35,589 nt of DNA, from contig JAJDAF010000033.1 in the NCBI GenBank assembly GCA_029261995.1, positions 1 through 35,589 of the forward strand. Direction: 5' to 3'. The notes beneath the pieces were generated by a model, which saw only the letters and a list, made by a program, of their open reading frames with translations, did not search any database and was not told the DNA's origin. A program made the translations under genes and the position numbers. Position 1 is the stretch's first letter, and each line of letters begins with the position of its first letter. Of this stretch, positions 1 to 9,244 are shown in pieces. The stretch comes from Candidatus Zhuqueibacterota bacterium. Lineage in GTDB: Bacteria > Zhuqueibacterota > Zhuqueibacteria > Oceanimicrobiales > Oceanimicrobiaceae.

Positions 1-76
1 TTACCTGCTGCTTATAGTTGTACCTAATAAATCGAGCCATCGAGTTATCCGTTTATTTTCAATGGCTTTAATATAC

Positions 77-1093
77 TTATTTCTCGTGATAATTGCTGTG
101 ACTTATTTGGGTTTTCAAGACTTTTCCTACAGCTTCAACAAGATCATCTCCGGCAGCTCCAGCATCCGGGTCGGACCACTGCGCCACGTAGAAACTATCG
201 ATACTGGCCGAAGGGGGCGTCATTTCAGTTCCCTTGTAAATCAAACGATGCCGACGAAAAATGGTGCGGTTGAGGGCCCCCTCACCCGCGTATCCCCACA
301 AGGTTATCTGCATTTCCATGCCGATGGATGGCGAGCCGGAGAAATTCTCTAGACTACGAGGTTCCAAGTCATTAACCACCAACCAGACGACTTGGTCGGC
401 ATCCGCAAAACCAGGCTCGTCAGCGTGAACGGCCGGGTCAAACGGCTCGCCACTGCGGGGAGCGAGTTTGGGCACGCCATCTTCGTCGAAATCCGGATTG
501 TACTGTCCGTCACCATCGGCATCATAAAATGACGCGCCTCGGTCAGCCGGCCAGTCAATCCAGTCCTGGCGATAGGTGGCGCGGATGTCATCGATTTGAT
601 CCTGGGAAACTGCCTGCGGTAGGATGCTGTTAACCTCCGCAGCGTCTAACGCCAGATCGGCGGTTGTGAAGTCCCGCCGGATTCTCCAGACACGGTTGAT
701 ATTCGGGTCAGTTCGGTCCTCCGGAATCCCGGGAGAGAGAATTTTACCCGGCACATGGCCGACAGCGTACTGGCCGCCGCCAACCCGCAGGACTGGTTCC
801 TGGCCATCCGAAACTTGACCGCCCCAGATAAGCTGGTCCTGGAAAACCACTGCAGTTGATGGGTTGCTGCCACGCGGAAAAAACAGGCCGGAGTTGCCAG
901 AAGGGTGTCGCGCTGAAAGACCGTTAGAATGAATCCAGGCGGCAAGCTCGTTGATGTTCAGGAGGGTGCGGTTGGTCGTCGTTTGGCTAGCCTGAGCGAG
1001 TGGTATTCGCCCGCCTTTGTCTCCTGCCAGGGCAGCGGTTTGCACTGTTGCGGCAAACGTTGCCAGAATTGCAAAATGAATAAAGACCTTCAT
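77..1093 (-). CDS. Truncated secreted paralog of the neighbouring type IX-sorted protein
   Basis: A 338-residue protein with an N-terminal signal peptide (about residues 1-23, ending near ALAG). The ATG is preceded by GAGGAGG. From about residue 43 to residue 313 it is nearly collinear with the N-terminal third of the 896-residue protein just upstream, sharing the NRTLLNINELA and SGLFFPRGSNPS segments, an Asp-rich DADGDGQYNPD stretch and the FYVAQW motif. Similarity stops abruptly after GDDL; about 20 unrelated residues follow, then the stop. The Ig-like middle and the C-terminal sorting tail are missing, so it cannot be anchored by type IX secretion as its paralog presumably is. It lies 13 bases behind its paralog, which suggests a tandem duplication followed by a 3' deletion. 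Function of the family is unknown; this copy is either a short secreted form or a decaying pseudogene. Confidence 0.7.
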   Translation of the reverse strand: MKVFIHFAILATFAATVQTAALAGDKGGRIPLAQASQTTTNRTLLNINELAAWIHSNGLSARHPSGNSGLFFPRGSNPSTAVVFQDQLIWGGQVSDGQEPVLRVGGGQYAVGHVPGKILSPGIPEDRTDPNINRVWRIRRDFTTADLALDAAEVNSILPQAVSQDQIDDIRATYRQDWIDWPADRGASFYDADGDGQYNPDFDEDGVPKLAPRSGEPFDPAVHADEPGFADADQVVWLVVNDLEPRSLENFSGSPSIGMEMQITLWGYAGEGALNRTIFRRHRLIYKGTEMTPPSASIDSFYVAQWSDPDAGAAGDDLVEAVGKVLKTQISHSNYHEK

Positions 1094-1106
1094 GCAGCCT
1101 CCTCAA

Positions 1107-3797
1107 TCATTGGCGTGGAAAGACCGCCAGTTTCAGAGTTTTTGATGTGCCTAACTCGGACATTTCAATGTGCGCGACGTAAAGCCCGCCGCCCACAATC
1201 CAGTTGTAATCGTTGGCCAAATCCCAACGCAGGAACTGGCCGGGGTCCTGCTTCTCGAGCGTGCGCACCAAGTTACCTGCTAAGGTAAAAATACGGATGG
1301 TCGCCTTCTCCGGCAGATGGTTGAAGGTCACGAAGCGGCCGGAGAAACGGCCTTCAAACCGAAACAAGCCGTAGTAGGGATTAGGGAAGACGTTGACTCG
1401 TTGAACATCTTCTTGTGCGTGCTGCAGGGAAACGGTCGGCTCGAAACCGGCAGTCGAAAACGCAAAGATGGCGCCTACCAAATTCGGCGTGGCCGGCGCG
1501 GTTGCGGACACAACTCTGACTTGCAGGCCGTCGATGATGGGGTAGTCTTCATCGCCCGACTGATTGCGCTGGTTGGCCAGCACGGTGTCTCCCCTGCTGG
1601 TGTTGATGAGCACCCATTCGATGATTCCGGTCGTGTCGCTTGATGGATTGACAAAGACGACCTGATAGTCGTCGCCAGATACCTGCGTCGGGTCCACCAC
1701 GATGGCTTGCACCAGGCCATCGCTGAAGCCCTGCACCAGCTCTGCCGTGATGATGTCGCCCATGGCGGAGTTGAGACGAGTGCCCGGCGCAGAGGCCTGT
1801 GGTTTCACCGTCACCACTACCGGCTCGCTTTCAAAAGCCCGAATGAGTTGGGAGCGGTCAGGATGAACCAGGTAAGCTGTGACCGCGAAATGGTAGGTCT
1901 GGCCGCTGTGAAGCGACTCGCCATTCAGACTGTCGCGCGTTGCCAGAAAGGTGCGAAAAATGCCGCTGTTGCCGCCAGTCTGCACGAGTTGGTCGAGCAC
2001 TTGGCCACTAGCCGGATCGAACGCCGGCTGCACGACGGCGGCGATGTCGTTCTTGACATCGAAAGTCGCGAGCTTGACGCCTTCTCCAACCGAAGCATCG
2101 GCCGTTGGCAGCTGGTAGACATTGTAGCCCTCGAATTGCAGCTCGCGGCCCTGGTTTTCTGTGCGGGCCAGTTGCTCGTGGTCCCAGCCCCAGTTGAGCA
2201 GGACCTGGCCGTCAAGTTCTGTGGCCTTAGTAGCAGGCGGCGGCTGCGGCAGTTGCAGCAGATTTTCGAACAGTTGCTCTGTTTTCGTAGCGTTCAACCT
2301 CATTACCGCAAAACTGCTGAGGCGGTCAGAACCAAGGCCTGCGACGACAGCGACGGTGACTTCCTGGGTATCGCCGGCGGCCATTGTGACTGGACCGGAG
2401 CTGAGCAGGAAGCGGCGGTCACCGAATCCGCTATCTACCCAACCAGTCTGGGTGACGGGATCGCCAGAGAATGCAAACGCAGTAGGCTCACCGGTTGTTG
2501 GAGCGATCAATGGGGTTAGTGGACTCACTGGACGACCGAGAAAACCGCGAAGCATGTTAAATAATTGAAGTGTGATGTCGTAGCATCCCAAACACGGATC
2601 GCAGGCTTGGCACGGGGGAGGGAACATCATGAAAGACGTCAGTCTCAGGTTTTTGTATCCTGCTCGAGGCTTCAAATCGTAGATCGCCTGAACACCACCG
2701 GCATCACGCAGTGGGCCGGCCATCAGTTGATGGCCGACCGAAGGCGGCGCTAGACCAGATGCACGAAATACGGCATCGGATCTCGGTCCATTGTACGCAA
2801 AACCTAGGTCCAGCAGGCGATCACAACCCATAAGATCATCTCCATGAGATCCAATGTCCGGGTCGGCCCACTGCGCCACATAGAAGCTATCGATTCTTGC
2901 CGAGACGGGTGTTAGCCTAGTTCCTTTGTAGATCAAGCGGTGGCGACGAAAAATGGTGTGGTTCAAAGCTCCGCGCCGCGCATATCCCCACAAGGTAACC
3001 TGCATCTCCATGCCGATGGGCGGAGAACCTGAGAAATTCGCCACTGCGCCAGGATGCAGGTCGTTGACCACCAGCCAAATAACCTGATCGCCATCGGCAA
3101 AACCAGGCTCGTCGGCGTGAATGGCCGGATCAAACGTCTCGCCACTGCGAGGAGAGAGTCTGGGCGTACCATCTTCGTAGAAATCTGGATTGTACCGCCC
3201 GTCGCCATCGGCATCATAAAATGGCGCGCCGCGGTCCGCAGGCCAATCAATCCAATCCTGGCGGTAGACACTGCGGACTTCATCGATTTGATCCTGCGAG
3301 ACTACTTGGGGTAGGATGCTGTTCATCTCGGCAACATCCAGGCTCAAATCGGCAGTCACGAAGTCGCGCCGGATTCTCCAGACACGGTTAACGTCGGGCG
3401 CGGTGTGGTCCTCGGCAACGCCTGGCGAGAGAATCTTACCTGGCACATGGCCAACGGCATACATCCCGCCACCGACGCGAACGACCGGCTCCTGGCCATC
3501 CATGACCTTGCCGCCCCAGATGAGCTGATCCTGGAAAACGACTGCTGTTGATGGGTTGCTGCCGCGCGGGAAAAACAAGCCGGAGTTGCCGGAAGGATGT
3601 CGCGCGGATAAGCCATTCGAATGAATCCAGGAGGCAAGCTCGTTGATGTTCAGGAGGGTGCGGTTTGCTCTCAGTTGACCTGCGTTCACGTCTGCAACCG
3701 CCAAAGCTGTCTTGTTCTTATCTGACGACAACGCTACGGACGTGGCAGCGCAGCAGATAATGAGCAAACAGCACAACTTGAATTGTCTTAAGGCCAT
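1107..3797 (-). CDS. Secreted protein with C-terminal type IX sorting-like domain
   Basis: An 896-residue exoprotein. The ATG at 3797 was chosen because AGAGGA precedes it and a typical signal peptide follows (MALRQFKLCCLLIICC, cleavage near residue 24); the open frame extends upstream to 3950 but that part is not signal-like. The N-terminal third carries the family segment shared with the truncated neighbour, including an Asp-rich DADGDGRYNPD stretch that could bind calcium. A Cys-rich patch (CQACDPCLGC) sits near the middle. A fibronectin/Ig-like segment follows (NVYQLP, HFAVTAY). The C terminus (NVFPNPYYG, then IRIFTLAGNLVRTLE and GGGLYVAHIE) matches the type A sorting tail / FlgD-like Ig fold used for type IX secretion. 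The substrate is unknown. Surface or extracellular location is inferred from the signal peptide and tail. Confidence 0.8.
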   Translation of the reverse strand: MALRQFKLCCLLIICCAATSVALSSDKNKTALAVADVNAGQLRANRTLLNINELASWIHSNGLSARHPSGNSGLFFPRGSNPSTAVVFQDQLIWGGKVMDGQEPVVRVGGGMYAVGHVPGKILSPGVAEDHTAPDVNRVWRIRRDFVTADLSLDVAEMNSILPQVVSQDQIDEVRSVYRQDWIDWPADRGAPFYDADGDGRYNPDFYEDGTPRLSPRSGETFDPAIHADEPGFADGDQVIWLVVNDLHPGAVANFSGSPPIGMEMQVTLWGYARRGALNHTIFRRHRLIYKGTRLTPVSARIDSFYVAQWADPDIGSHGDDLMGCDRLLDLGFAYNGPRSDAVFRASGLAPPSVGHQLMAGPLRDAGGVQAIYDLKPRAGYKNLRLTSFMMFPPPCQACDPCLGCYDITLQLFNMLRGFLGRPVSPLTPLIAPTTGEPTAFAFSGDPVTQTGWVDSGFGDRRFLLSSGPVTMAAGDTQEVTVAVVAGLGSDRLSSFAVMRLNATKTEQLFENLLQLPQPPPATKATELDGQVLLNWGWDHEQLARTENQGRELQFEGYNVYQLPTADASVGEGVKLATFDVKNDIAAVVQPAFDPASGQVLDQLVQTGGNSGIFRTFLATRDSLNGESLHSGQTYHFAVTAYLVHPDRSQLIRAFESEPVVVTVKPQASAPGTRLNSAMGDIITAELVQGFSDGLVQAIVVDPTQVSGDDYQVVFVNPSSDTTGIIEWVLINTSRGDTVLANQRNQSGDEDYPIIDGLQVRVVSATAPATPNLVGAIFAFSTAGFEPTVSLQHAQEDVQRVNVFPNPYYGLFRFEGRFSGRFVTFNHLPEKATIRIFTLAGNLVRTLEKQDPGQFLRWDLANDYNWIVGGGLYVAHIEMSELGTSKTLKLAVFPRQ

Positions 3798-4168
3798 GGT
3801 TCCTCTGCCTTTTAAGATCATGGTTTCGCAGCGACTCCCACGCACCGCTTCGGAGAAGCGAACGCACCCGGGCACAACAATGCCGCCCGGGTTCGTGACG
3901 CAGGAGTAGCGAGTTTTATGGATAAAATCTAATGGGCGCCTATTAGACATACGAATAAGAAGGCTCGAACCCCCATATCGAATACAAAAAAAAATAATTT
4001 GGTTAATCTGAGTGCAGGAATTGCAAATTGAGAATTAAGATTTGGAAACTGGAATTGGATGCAGTTTCTTCGCCCGAAATAAGAAAAGACTTGCCTGGTG
4101 AACATTGAGTCACTATATTATTGCATGGTGACCATAAATTACCCAGCGATGACTTCGGAGAGACAAGC
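3798..4168. other. Intergenic region between divergent genes
   Basis: About 370 bases separating the minus-strand exoprotein from the plus-strand small gene. The half nearer the small gene is AT-rich, with a run of nine A at about 3985-3995. One good plus-strand promoter is visible and listed separately. No convincing gene is seen; short frames here are not supported by ribosome binding sites. Confidence 0.5.
4091..4119 (+). promoter_or_regulatory. Sigma-70-like promoter of the 85-residue gene
   Basis: TTGCCT at 4091-4096 and TATATT at 4114-4119 are separated by exactly 17 bases, in an AT-rich context about 50 bases upstream of the ATG at 4169. Inferred from consensus only. Confidence 0.45.
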
Positions 4169-4426
4169 ATGAGCAACAACGACAGCGTTCCGGATCCCTT
4201 CAGCAATTCAGACTTCTGGCAGGGACAGCTTCGCACCAGGACGAGGCCAGAACTCGAAACCTGCCTGGGCAACTTTGATGGCTTTTTGAGAGAGATGGAG
4301 CGGGAATACCACTTCGTCATGTCACCGAGGCGCCGGGCGGCCTGCCGACTAACACTGGAAGCTTTGCTGCGCGGCAAACGGCAGCAGGAAAAAAACGAGC
4401 GCCAAGGGGACTTGTTTGATGGCTAA
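4169..4426 (+). CDS. Small charged protein of unknown function
   Basis: 85 residues, starting at an ATG with GGAGAGA about 6 bases upstream. It is hydrophilic, rich in Arg, Glu and Gln, with no signal peptide or membrane segment. The C-terminal half (MSPRRRAACRLTLEALLRGK, then QQEKNERQGD) is predicted by eye to be a basic amphipathic helix, so nucleic-acid or protein binding is possible but unproven. Codon use (G/C-rich third positions) agrees with real coding, and a promoter-like sequence sits upstream. It converges with the rhomboid gene, with 33 bases between the stops. I do not recognise the family. Confidence 0.6.
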   Translation: MSNNDSVPDPFSNSDFWQGQLRTRTRPELETCLGNFDGFLREMEREYHFVMSPRRRAACRLTLEALLRGKRQQEKNERQGDLFDG

Positions 4427-4459
4427 TCGAAGGGAAAGCGCCCGGTCTTTCGAGGGTGT

Positions 4460-5278
4460 CTAGCCCAGGATGTTTAGAGCGAAAGACAGAAATGTCAGTC
4501 CTATCAGCGCAAGCGCAAGCAATTGGTGCGACCGCTGCTCGCGTTTCATTTCGATAAAGCCCAGGGCGTTTGCCGCCAGGTACCCGCCGATGAATCCCCC
4601 GATGTGCGCGGCATTATCCACAACCGGCACGACAAAGCCAAAGACAAGCCCGATGAGCGCCCAGGTACCGCTTTGTTTGTAAATCGCCTGGCCAAAGGTT
4701 CCGCCTCGTTTTCTGCCGTAAAAAACCAACGCTCCGAGCAATCCGAAAATTGAGCCCGACGCCCCAAGCGTGTAATAGTGGCCACTCATCGCAGAGACAA
4801 AAAAACCAAGTGCACCCGCAACCGTGTAGATGATGAAGCTTCGTGAGATACCAAAGAATTCCTCCACCGACGGGCCCAAATTGCGAATCCACATGACGTT
4901 GAAGATGATGTGCAGCAAGCCGCCGTGCAGGTAGATTGCCGTAATCAGCGTCCACCAGCGCCCCATGGCAATGGGCACCTTGCCGGTCATGCCAAGCTTA
5001 TCGAGAACCGCCGATGCAGGGCGCAGCAGGCCAAACAGCCCGCCGGGCTGCATAACTGCGTCAGGCTTGAGCAGCAGGCTCAAAACAAACATCGAAATAC
5101 AAGCTGTTGTGATGATTGGCACCAGGCTGGTTTCGCCGCCAAGAATCTTGCGAATAAAAGATCCAAAGCCCCAGAGATTGGGATTTTTTGTGCCGCAGTG
5201 CACGCAGGCATCGGCATTGGAGCTGATGAGCTTGCCGCAGTTGGGGCACAAGATCGCCCCGAGATTGTTGTCCGCCAT
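4460..5278 (-). CDS. Rhomboid-family intramembrane serine protease with N-terminal zinc ribbon
   Basis: 272 residues. A zinc-ribbon (CPNC at 11-14, CVHC at 25-28) precedes a six- or seven-helix rhomboid domain. Rhomboid landmarks are present: the HGGLLHIIFN segment (His118, His123, Asn127), the catalytic serine in GASG (Ser174) and the catalytic histidine in AAHIGG (His225). The Ser/His dyad is intact, so an active protease that cleaves transmembrane substrates in the inner membrane is expected. Length is usual for bacterial rhomboids with a zinc-ribbon head. The gene sits 35 bases downstream of a small membrane-protein gene on the same strand, possibly co-transcribed. Substrate unknown. Confidence 0.92.
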   Translation of the reverse strand: MADNNLGAILCPNCGKLISSNADACVHCGTKNPNLWGFGSFIRKILGGETSLVPIITTACISMFVLSLLLKPDAVMQPGGLFGLLRPASAVLDKLGMTGKVPIAMGRWWTLITAIYLHGGLLHIIFNVMWIRNLGPSVEEFFGISRSFIIYTVAGALGFFVSAMSGHYYTLGASGSIFGLLGALVFYGRKRGGTFGQAIYKQSGTWALIGLVFGFVVPVVDNAAHIGGFIGGYLAANALGFIEMKREQRSHQLLALALIGLTFLSFALNILG

Positions 5279-5313
5279 CTAATTGTTCTCCATCCAGTAT
5301 TGTCTTTGAAGTT

Positions 5314-5574
5314 CTAATTCATCTCAATCGGCGGGGTTTGCGTGATAACCATCCGGGTGTTGCCGTCGTCTACGCTCAAACAGAAGAACATGTTGCGCGT
5401 CAGCAACCAGGTGCTGGCCGGCAGGGGGTCTTGAGTCCGGCTGACGCGCTGCTTGATGATTCTGGGGCGAGCCCGCAAAATGGCGAGTCGCGACATCTCG
5501 AATCCCCACCAGAGGCGGGTGAGCAGCCATGAAAGCACAAACAATATTTTACCGCGACGAGAAGATTTCGACAT
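5314..5574 (-). CDS. Small hypothetical protein with one hydrophobic N-terminal helix
   Basis: 86 residues. A basic start (MSKSSRRGK) is followed by a hydrophobic, Trp-rich stretch (ILFVLSWLLTRLWWGF), then a soluble tail that looks beta-rich (STWLLTRNMFFCLSVDD, TRMVITQTP). Codon third positions are G/C-rich like the neighbours, which supports coding, but no clear Shine-Dalgarno precedes the ATG. It lies between the kor terminator and the rhomboid gene on the same strand, so it may be the first gene of a two-gene unit with the rhomboid. No family recognised; could be spurious. Confidence 0.45.
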   Translation of the reverse strand: MSKSSRRGKILFVLSWLLTRLWWGFEMSRLAILRARPRIIKQRVSRTQDPLPASTWLLTRNMFFCLSVDDGNTRMVITQTPPIEMN

Positions 5575-5617
5575 GTGGCAACTTACGAAATAGCCAGGGA
5601 CTTTTCAAGCGTAAGAA

Positions 5618-5653
5618 ATAAAAAAGCCCGATGGCTTGGAGCCACCGGGCTTG
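5618..5653 (-). terminator. Rho-independent terminator of the kor operon
   Basis: Read on the minus strand, AGCCCG-GTGGC, a short loop, then GCCA-TCGGGCT form a strong hairpin (about 5624-5652) followed by a T-run. It begins about 20 bases after the korB stop codon. Confidence 0.85.
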
Positions 5654-5672
5654 CTTCTCATCTTGCGAAGAG

Positions 5673-6725
5673 CTACTTGACTTCCCAAGTGTCGCCGCTT
5701 TCCAGCAGAGCCTGCAAATCAGGCTTGCCAAACCGCTTCTTGGCAGCCTCGACCTGTCCCATCAGCGCATCTTCGTAGCAGACCTTTTCCACACTGCGAA
5801 AGACACCGACCGGCACCGGCAATTCCGGGTCGTCCATCATGTGGCTCATGATGTAGGCATAGGTTGAGTTCGGCTGAGCCTCGTCATGAATCAGCAGGTC
5901 ATCTTCGCTGTACGTGCCATTCGTGAGCGATACGACCACGGGCTTGAAGCCGTCGAGTCGAATGCCTTTCTCCCGGTTCGGACCAAACACAAGTGGTTTG
6001 CCATGCTCGAGGTAAACGACATTGTCGGGCTTGCTTTGCTTGTCCGTATATTTTGCCCAGGCGCCATCGTTGAAGATGTTGCAATTCTGAAAGACTTCAA
6101 CAAAGGAGGTGCCTTTGTGGTCATGAGCCTTTTGAATAACGGTTTGCAGGTGAGCCGGGTCACGGTCCATGGCGCGCGCGATGAAGGTGGCGCCAGCTCC
6201 GACCGCCATACTCACAGGGTTAAAGGGGTGGTCGATTGACCCAAACGGCGTCGACTTAGTCACTTTCCCGACTTCGGAGGTCGGCGAGTATTGCCCCTTT
6301 GTCAGTCCGTAAATACGGTTGTTGAACAGAATCAAGTTGATATCCAGATTCTTCCGCAAAAGATGGATGAAGTGGTTGCCGCCGATACTGAGCGCATCGC
6401 CGTCTCCCGTGGCGACCCAAACTGAAAGTTCAGGATTTGTGATTTTGACACCTGTGGCAATTGCGGGAGCGCGGCCATGAATCGTGTGAAAGCCGTAGGT
6501 GTCCATGTAATAAGGAAAGCGGCTTGAGCAGCCAATTCCCGATACAAACACGTAATTCTCTTTCGGATTGTTCAGCTTCGGAAGCGTACGCTGAACCTGG
6601 GCCAGGATTGAATAATCACCACATCCCGGACACCACCTCACTTCCTGGTCCGATTCAAAATCCCGCTTGCTTAGTTTCAGCTCTGTCGGTCCGTTTGAAC
6701 CGGTGACTGTTGCTTGCGTACTCAT
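5673..6725 (-). CDS. korB: 2-oxoacid:ferredoxin oxidoreductase beta subunit (2-oxoglutarate type)
   Basis: 350 residues. This is the thiamine-diphosphate-binding subunit that, with the alpha subunit, oxidatively decarboxylates a 2-oxoacid to acyl-CoA and reduces ferredoxin in the cytoplasm. The CPGCGD motif near residue 32 and SGIGCSSR supply cysteines expected to ligate an iron-sulfur cluster. The TPP/metal site is visible as GDGD followed by IGGNH and NNRIYGLTKGQ. Length matches two-subunit KorAB enzymes. Its ATG directly abuts the stop of korA (TAG then ATG), indicating translational coupling. A terminator follows. Substrate choice (2-oxoglutarate rather than pyruvate) is inferred from the two-subunit architecture and is less certain than the family. 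Confidence 0.92.
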   Translation of the reverse strand: MSTQATVTGSNGPTELKLSKRDFESDQEVRWCPGCGDYSILAQVQRTLPKLNNPKENYVFVSGIGCSSRFPYYMDTYGFHTIHGRAPAIATGVKITNPELSVWVATGDGDALSIGGNHFIHLLRKNLDINLILFNNRIYGLTKGQYSPTSEVGKVTKSTPFGSIDHPFNPVSMAVGAGATFIARAMDRDPAHLQTVIQKAHDHKGTSFVEVFQNCNIFNDGAWAKYTDKQSKPDNVVYLEHGKPLVFGPNREKGIRLDGFKPVVVSLTNGTYSEDDLLIHDEAQPNSTYAYIMSHMMDDPELPVPVGVFRSVEKVCYEDALMGQVEAAKKRFGKPDLQALLESGDTWEVK

Positions 6726-8561
6726 CTATTTGCTCTCCAGAATTTCGTCGATCTTTGCTTCGAGTTCCGATGAATAGAACGGAAGACCCTGTACTTTGCC
6801 AAAAGCGATGGCCGGCACCAGATACTTTGCGCGCAACAGATTCACAAATTGCCCGGAGTTCATTTCGGGCACCAGCACATGTTTGAAGTTGCCAAGAATC
6901 TTACCGAGGTCATTGGGCAGTGGGTTGAGGTATCTGATGTGAATTCTGGAAACCGACTTGCCCCGAGCCTGCTGGTGCTCGACTGCCGTCTCGATGGCTC
7001 CAGCAGTGCTTCCCCAGCCGACCACAAGCACGTCGCCACTGTCGGCGCCATCTATTTTGGTAGCAGGCAGCTCGTTGGCAATGTTCGCGACCTTTTCGGC
7101 ACGCATGCGGGTCATGTACTCATGGTTGCGTGGGTCGGAACTGACATTGCCGGTGTCCGCCTGTTTTTCAAGGCCGCCGATACGATGCTCCAAACCGGGT
7201 GTGCCAGGTACCGCCCAGGGACGCGCCAAAGTCTTTTCGTCTCTCAGGAAGGGCGCGTAGCTCTCGGGATCCTTGGCAAACGCCACAGGAATCTCCGCAA
7301 GATTATCGACTTTTGGCACCATCCACGGTTCGGCGCCGTTGGCGATGTAACCATCCGACAGGAACATCACGGGGGTCATGTATTTGATGGCGAGACGAAA
7401 GGCTTCGTAGATCGTCTCAAAGCAATCTGACGGCCTTGACGCCGCAATAATCGGCATGGGCGCTTCGCCATTCCTGCCATAAAAGGCCTGCATCAAATCG
7501 GCTTGCTCGGTCTTGGTCGGCAGGCCCGTGCTCGGACCGCCGCGCTGAACATTGCAGACGACCATAGGCAGTTCAGTGGTAATCGCAAGACCAATCGCTT
7601 CACCTTTCAACGCGACCCCGGGCCCGCTGGTTGTCGTGAACGCCAATGCGCCAGAATAGGCGGCGCCAATTGTGGAACACATGGCCGCGATCTCATCTTC
7701 GGCCTGAAAGGTACGTACGTCAAAGTGCTTGTACTTTGACAGCTCATGTAGAATGTCACTCGCCGGTGTAATCGGATAGCTTCCCAAGAATAAGGGCAGC
7801 CCGGACTTTTGTCCGGCGGCGATGGCACCCAAAGCAACTGCCGTGTTGCCAGTCAAATTTCGATACTTCCCGGGGGGTAGTTTTGCAGGCTTAACTTCAT
7901 AAGAAGTTGCGAACTGCTCAGTCATTTCGCAGTAGGAGTAGCCGCCCTTCAGGGCGAGAAGATTCGCATCGACCAGCTCGGGACGTTTGCTGAACTTAGC
8001 TTTGATAAGGCCAACCGCGTGGTCCATGGTTCTGTTGTAGAGCCAAAAGACCATACCCAGAGCAAAAAAATTCTTGCAACGATCCACGACTTTGCTGGAA
8101 AGGCTAAGCTCCTCCAGAGCTTTGCTCGTCAACTCGGTCATATTGACAGAAAAAAGTTGATACTTGTCGAGCGAACCGTTTTCAAGTGGATTCTCGTCAT
8201 AGTGCGCAAGCTGTAAGTTTCTGTCTTTGAAGGCATCTGAATTCGCGATAAGTATTCCGTTCGCCTTGAGATTTTCAATGTTCATTTTCAAGGCCGCCGG
8301 ATTCATGGCGATGAGAGCATCATACTGTTCGCCTGGTGTATGAATATCGAAACTACTGAAGTGCAACTGATATCCACTAACCCCGGGCAGCGTACCCATT
8401 GGAGCACGAATCTCCGCTGGATAGTCCGGGAAGACACCGATGTCATTTCCACTGAGCGCTGATGTGTTGGCCAACTCGCCGCCAACCAGTTGCATGCCGT
8501 CGCCCGAGTCACCAGCAAACCGAATGGTGACCTCTGGTAGCGACTCGACAGGTTTACTCAT
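6726..8561 (-). CDS. korA: 2-oxoacid:ferredoxin oxidoreductase alpha subunit (gamma-alpha fusion)
   Basis: 611 residues from the ATG at 8561, which has AAGGAG upstream; the frame runs further but without a better start. The N-terminal 200 residues form the gamma domain (FAGDSGDGMQ, then PAEIRAPMGT), which binds CoA in this family. It is fused to the pyrimidine-binding alpha domain (GSYPITPASDILHEL, FQAEDEIAAM, TTSGPG) and the C-terminal transketolase-like domain (VVGWGSTAGAIE). This gamma-alpha fusion is typical of KorA and its relatives. It works with KorB in ferredoxin-linked oxidation, or in reductive carboxylation if the organism runs the reductive TCA cycle. It is preceded 98 bases upstream by CBS-domain genes on the same strand. 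Confidence 0.92.
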   Translation of the reverse strand: MSKPVESLPEVTIRFAGDSGDGMQLVGGELANTSALSGNDIGVFPDYPAEIRAPMGTLPGVSGYQLHFSSFDIHTPGEQYDALIAMNPAALKMNIENLKANGILIANSDAFKDRNLQLAHYDENPLENGSLDKYQLFSVNMTELTSKALEELSLSSKVVDRCKNFFALGMVFWLYNRTMDHAVGLIKAKFSKRPELVDANLLALKGGYSYCEMTEQFATSYEVKPAKLPPGKYRNLTGNTAVALGAIAAGQKSGLPLFLGSYPITPASDILHELSKYKHFDVRTFQAEDEIAAMCSTIGAAYSGALAFTTTSGPGVALKGEAIGLAITTELPMVVCNVQRGGPSTGLPTKTEQADLMQAFYGRNGEAPMPIIAASRPSDCFETIYEAFRLAIKYMTPVMFLSDGYIANGAEPWMVPKVDNLAEIPVAFAKDPESYAPFLRDEKTLARPWAVPGTPGLEHRIGGLEKQADTGNVSSDPRNHEYMTRMRAEKVANIANELPATKIDGADSGDVLVVGWGSTAGAIETAVEHQQARGKSVSRIHIRYLNPLPNDLGKILGNFKHVLVPEMNSGQFVNLLRAKYLVPAIAFGKVQGLPFYSSELEAKIDEILESK

Positions 8562-8659
8562 TGTTCTGCCTGCTCCTTGTTTATAGAAGTTATTTGGTTG
8601 TGAAGTTCTGTTAGATTCAGCACGAAACATCTTGTTCTAACCTCATATACTTACCCAAT

Positions 8660-9205
8660 CTAACCACCATATGGGTTCTTAGTACCGACACGAATCGGAT
8701 GTGGCGGAAGGTTTAACACATCTTGCGGAAAAAATTCGACAATATAGCTGACAATATCCCTGATAGACAACACCGCCAGCGGCGCGCCCGCCTCATCCAC
8801 GACTGCGATGTGCCGGTAGCCACCCTTGCCCATCATGCGCAAGGCAGACTCGATGGTGTCACTGCCCGTCAGGTGCGCCGGGTCCTTGCTCATGAAATCA
8901 TCGATAACAACATCGTTGAGGTTCAAATCGCTGCCGGCGATTTTCATAAGCACATCGCGTTCGGTGAAGATGCCGCTTAGCTTGCCATTATCGACAACGA
9001 GCAGGCACCCGAACTGGCGCGCAGCCATGGTCTCCACACATTGCTGCATGGATGTTCCCGAGTCGATACAGACGGCCTTTTTCAAATGCAGAGATTCGAT
9101 GCTCTTTTTCAGGCTGCTGTCGCTCAACGCGATCTGGCCATCGTCCATGAGCTCTTTCATTATCTGCAATTCATCATTGAATTGATCGGAATCGACGTAA
9201 ACCAC
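8660..9205 (-). CDS. CBS-domain pair protein with N-terminal extension
   Basis: 181 residues, beginning at a GTG that has a strong AGGAGGG four bases upstream. A 40-residue acidic N-terminal extension precedes two CBS motifs (roughly 42-100 and 105-170), seen in the repeated pattern GCLLVVDNGKLSGIFTERDVL and GYRHIAVVDEAG ... SIRDIVSYIVE. CBS pairs bind adenine nucleotides and act as energy sensors, here presumably in the cytoplasm. Placement between another CBS protein and korAB on one strand suggests a regulatory role for the oxidoreductase or for ferredoxin-linked metabolism; that link is inference. Confidence 0.85.
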   Translation of the reverse strand: MVYVDSDQFNDELQIMKELMDDGQIALSDSSLKKSIESLHLKKAVCIDSGTSMQQCVETMAARQFGCLLVVDNGKLSGIFTERDVLMKIAGSDLNLNDVVIDDFMSKDPAHLTGSDTIESALRMMGKGGYRHIAVVDEAGAPLAVLSIRDIVSYIVEFFPQDVLNLPPHPIRVGTKNPYGG

Positions 9206-9244
9206 TCTACCCTCCTAGCGTATGATTTGGTACCAAAGTCATGC

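Noticed and set aside
5324..5530. Alternative frame overlapping the small membrane protein
   Set aside because: Composition (His/Gln/Arg/Pro-rich) is typical of a shadow frame, whereas the 5314-5574 frame has a membrane helix and coding-like third positions.
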